A stretch of 64,000 bases of DNA, taken from assembly GCF_017744155.1 (NCBI RefSeq), contig NZ_JAGHQT010000006.1, forward strand, positions 62,001 through 126,000, given 5' to 3'. The stretch is from Endozoicomonas sp. G2_1 (GTDB taxonomy: Bacteria > Pseudomonadota > Gammaproteobacteria > Enterobacterales > Alteromonadaceae). Under the pieces are notes generated by a model, which was not told the origin of the DNA, made no database searches, and saw only the letters and a program-made list of their open reading frames with translations. A program made the translations under genes and the position numbers. This document shows positions 63,785 to 64,000 of this stretch, one piece after another (within the stretch, counting starts at the first letter, position 1; the number at the start of each line of letters is the position of its first letter).

Positions 63785-64000
63785 ATGAGCACTAAACCTG
63801 TGTGTCGGTGTCCTTGGCTTGATCAAACAAAACCCGATTATGTCGCCTACCACGATCTGGAATGGGGAGTCCCAGTCTATGACGATAGAAAACTCTTTGA
63901 ATATTTAACACTAGAATCGGCTCAAGCGGGCCTGAGTTGGTACACCATATTAAAACGCCGAGAAGGTTATCGCCGTGCATTTGCCAATTTTGACTATGAG
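63785..64000 (+). CDS. tag: 3-methyladenine DNA glycosylase I (3' partial)
   Basis: The first 72 codons are in the window and the frame is open to the edge. The product begins MSTKPVCRCPWLDQTKPDYV and continues AYHDLEWGVPVYDDRKLFE and AQAGLSWYTILKRRE, a close match to E. coli Tag. Tag removes N3-methyladenine from alkylated DNA by base flipping. The zinc-ligand His of AYHDLEWG is present, and Cys residues occur at the N-terminus. Confidence 0.93.
   Translation, partial: MSTKPVCRCPWLDQTKPDYVAYHDLEWGVPVYDDRKLFEYLTLESAQAGLSWYTILKRREGYRRAFANFDYE

Overview
This window is a chromosomal segment of a low-GC marine gammaproteobacterium. Gene content and protein character (biotin operon order bioB-bioF-bioC-bioD, the yejK/yejL/yejM neighbourhood, Zur-type zinc-starvation genes, many signal-peptide hydrolases) point to Alteromonadales, most likely Colwelliaceae (Thalassotalea/Colwellia-like). 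That assignment is an inference from protein resemblance, not a computed phylogeny.

Layout. 1-3718: biotin operon bioB (5' end cut by the window edge), bioF, bioC, bioD, closed by a strong intrinsic terminator. 3760-8013: membrane redoxin, peptidase E, an orphan HicB-type antitoxin next to an unusual 33-bp repeat array, small proteins, a cold-shock/DUF1294 protein and tRNA-Pro(GGG). 8119-14321: yejM, yejL, yejK, pyrC, a two-domain 6-carboxytetrahydropterin-synthase-like protein and an M23 peptidase. 14337-22122: haloalkane dehalogenase, thioesterase, a HlyD/DUF2955 efflux pair with divergent LysR regulator, a soluble chemoreceptor and gamma-glutamyltransferase. 22362-24389: a solitary tyrosine recombinase and a Cys-rich hypothetical.

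24600-44865 is the functional centre: a zinc-limitation (Zur) region. Five palindromic sites with the core GTTATRTTATAAC, or one mismatch from it, lie upstream of (A) zrgA + an alternative dihydroorotase + a COG0523 GTPase, (B) an ABC transporter with a divergent DUF3299 lipoprotein, (C) a YdiJ-like FAD/Fe-S dehydrogenase, (D) a TonB receptor with three His/acidic loops, divergent from an ABM-fold monooxygenase, and (E) DUF1826 + MerC-like protein + a second COG0523 GTPase, divergent from a PhoX-type phosphatase. Together these look like outer-membrane zinc capture, periplasmic binding and transport, metallochaperones, and replacement enzymes that spare zinc. A peptidase M1 / DUF6702 pair lies inside the region without a visible site.

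44884-59719: a GST/PNPOx-like/NTF2-like operon with divergent LysR regulator, a RibK-like small protein, a nucleotide pyrophosphatase-type phosphodiesterase, a phosphoribosyltransferase, an M28 peptidase, and two TPR proteins, one a 1659-residue TPR protein with an embedded C39-like cysteine peptidase domain, plus a DUF4153 membrane protein.

59894-63379: a small island at the 3' end of a tRNA-Ser(UGA) gene, bounded by a 23-bp direct repeat of the tRNA 3' end. It carries an Mrr-type nuclease/STAND NTPase gene (candidate antiphage defence) and two adjacent broken genes. Two tandem identical tRNA-Ser genes and the start of tag (3-methyladenine DNA glycosylase I) close the window.
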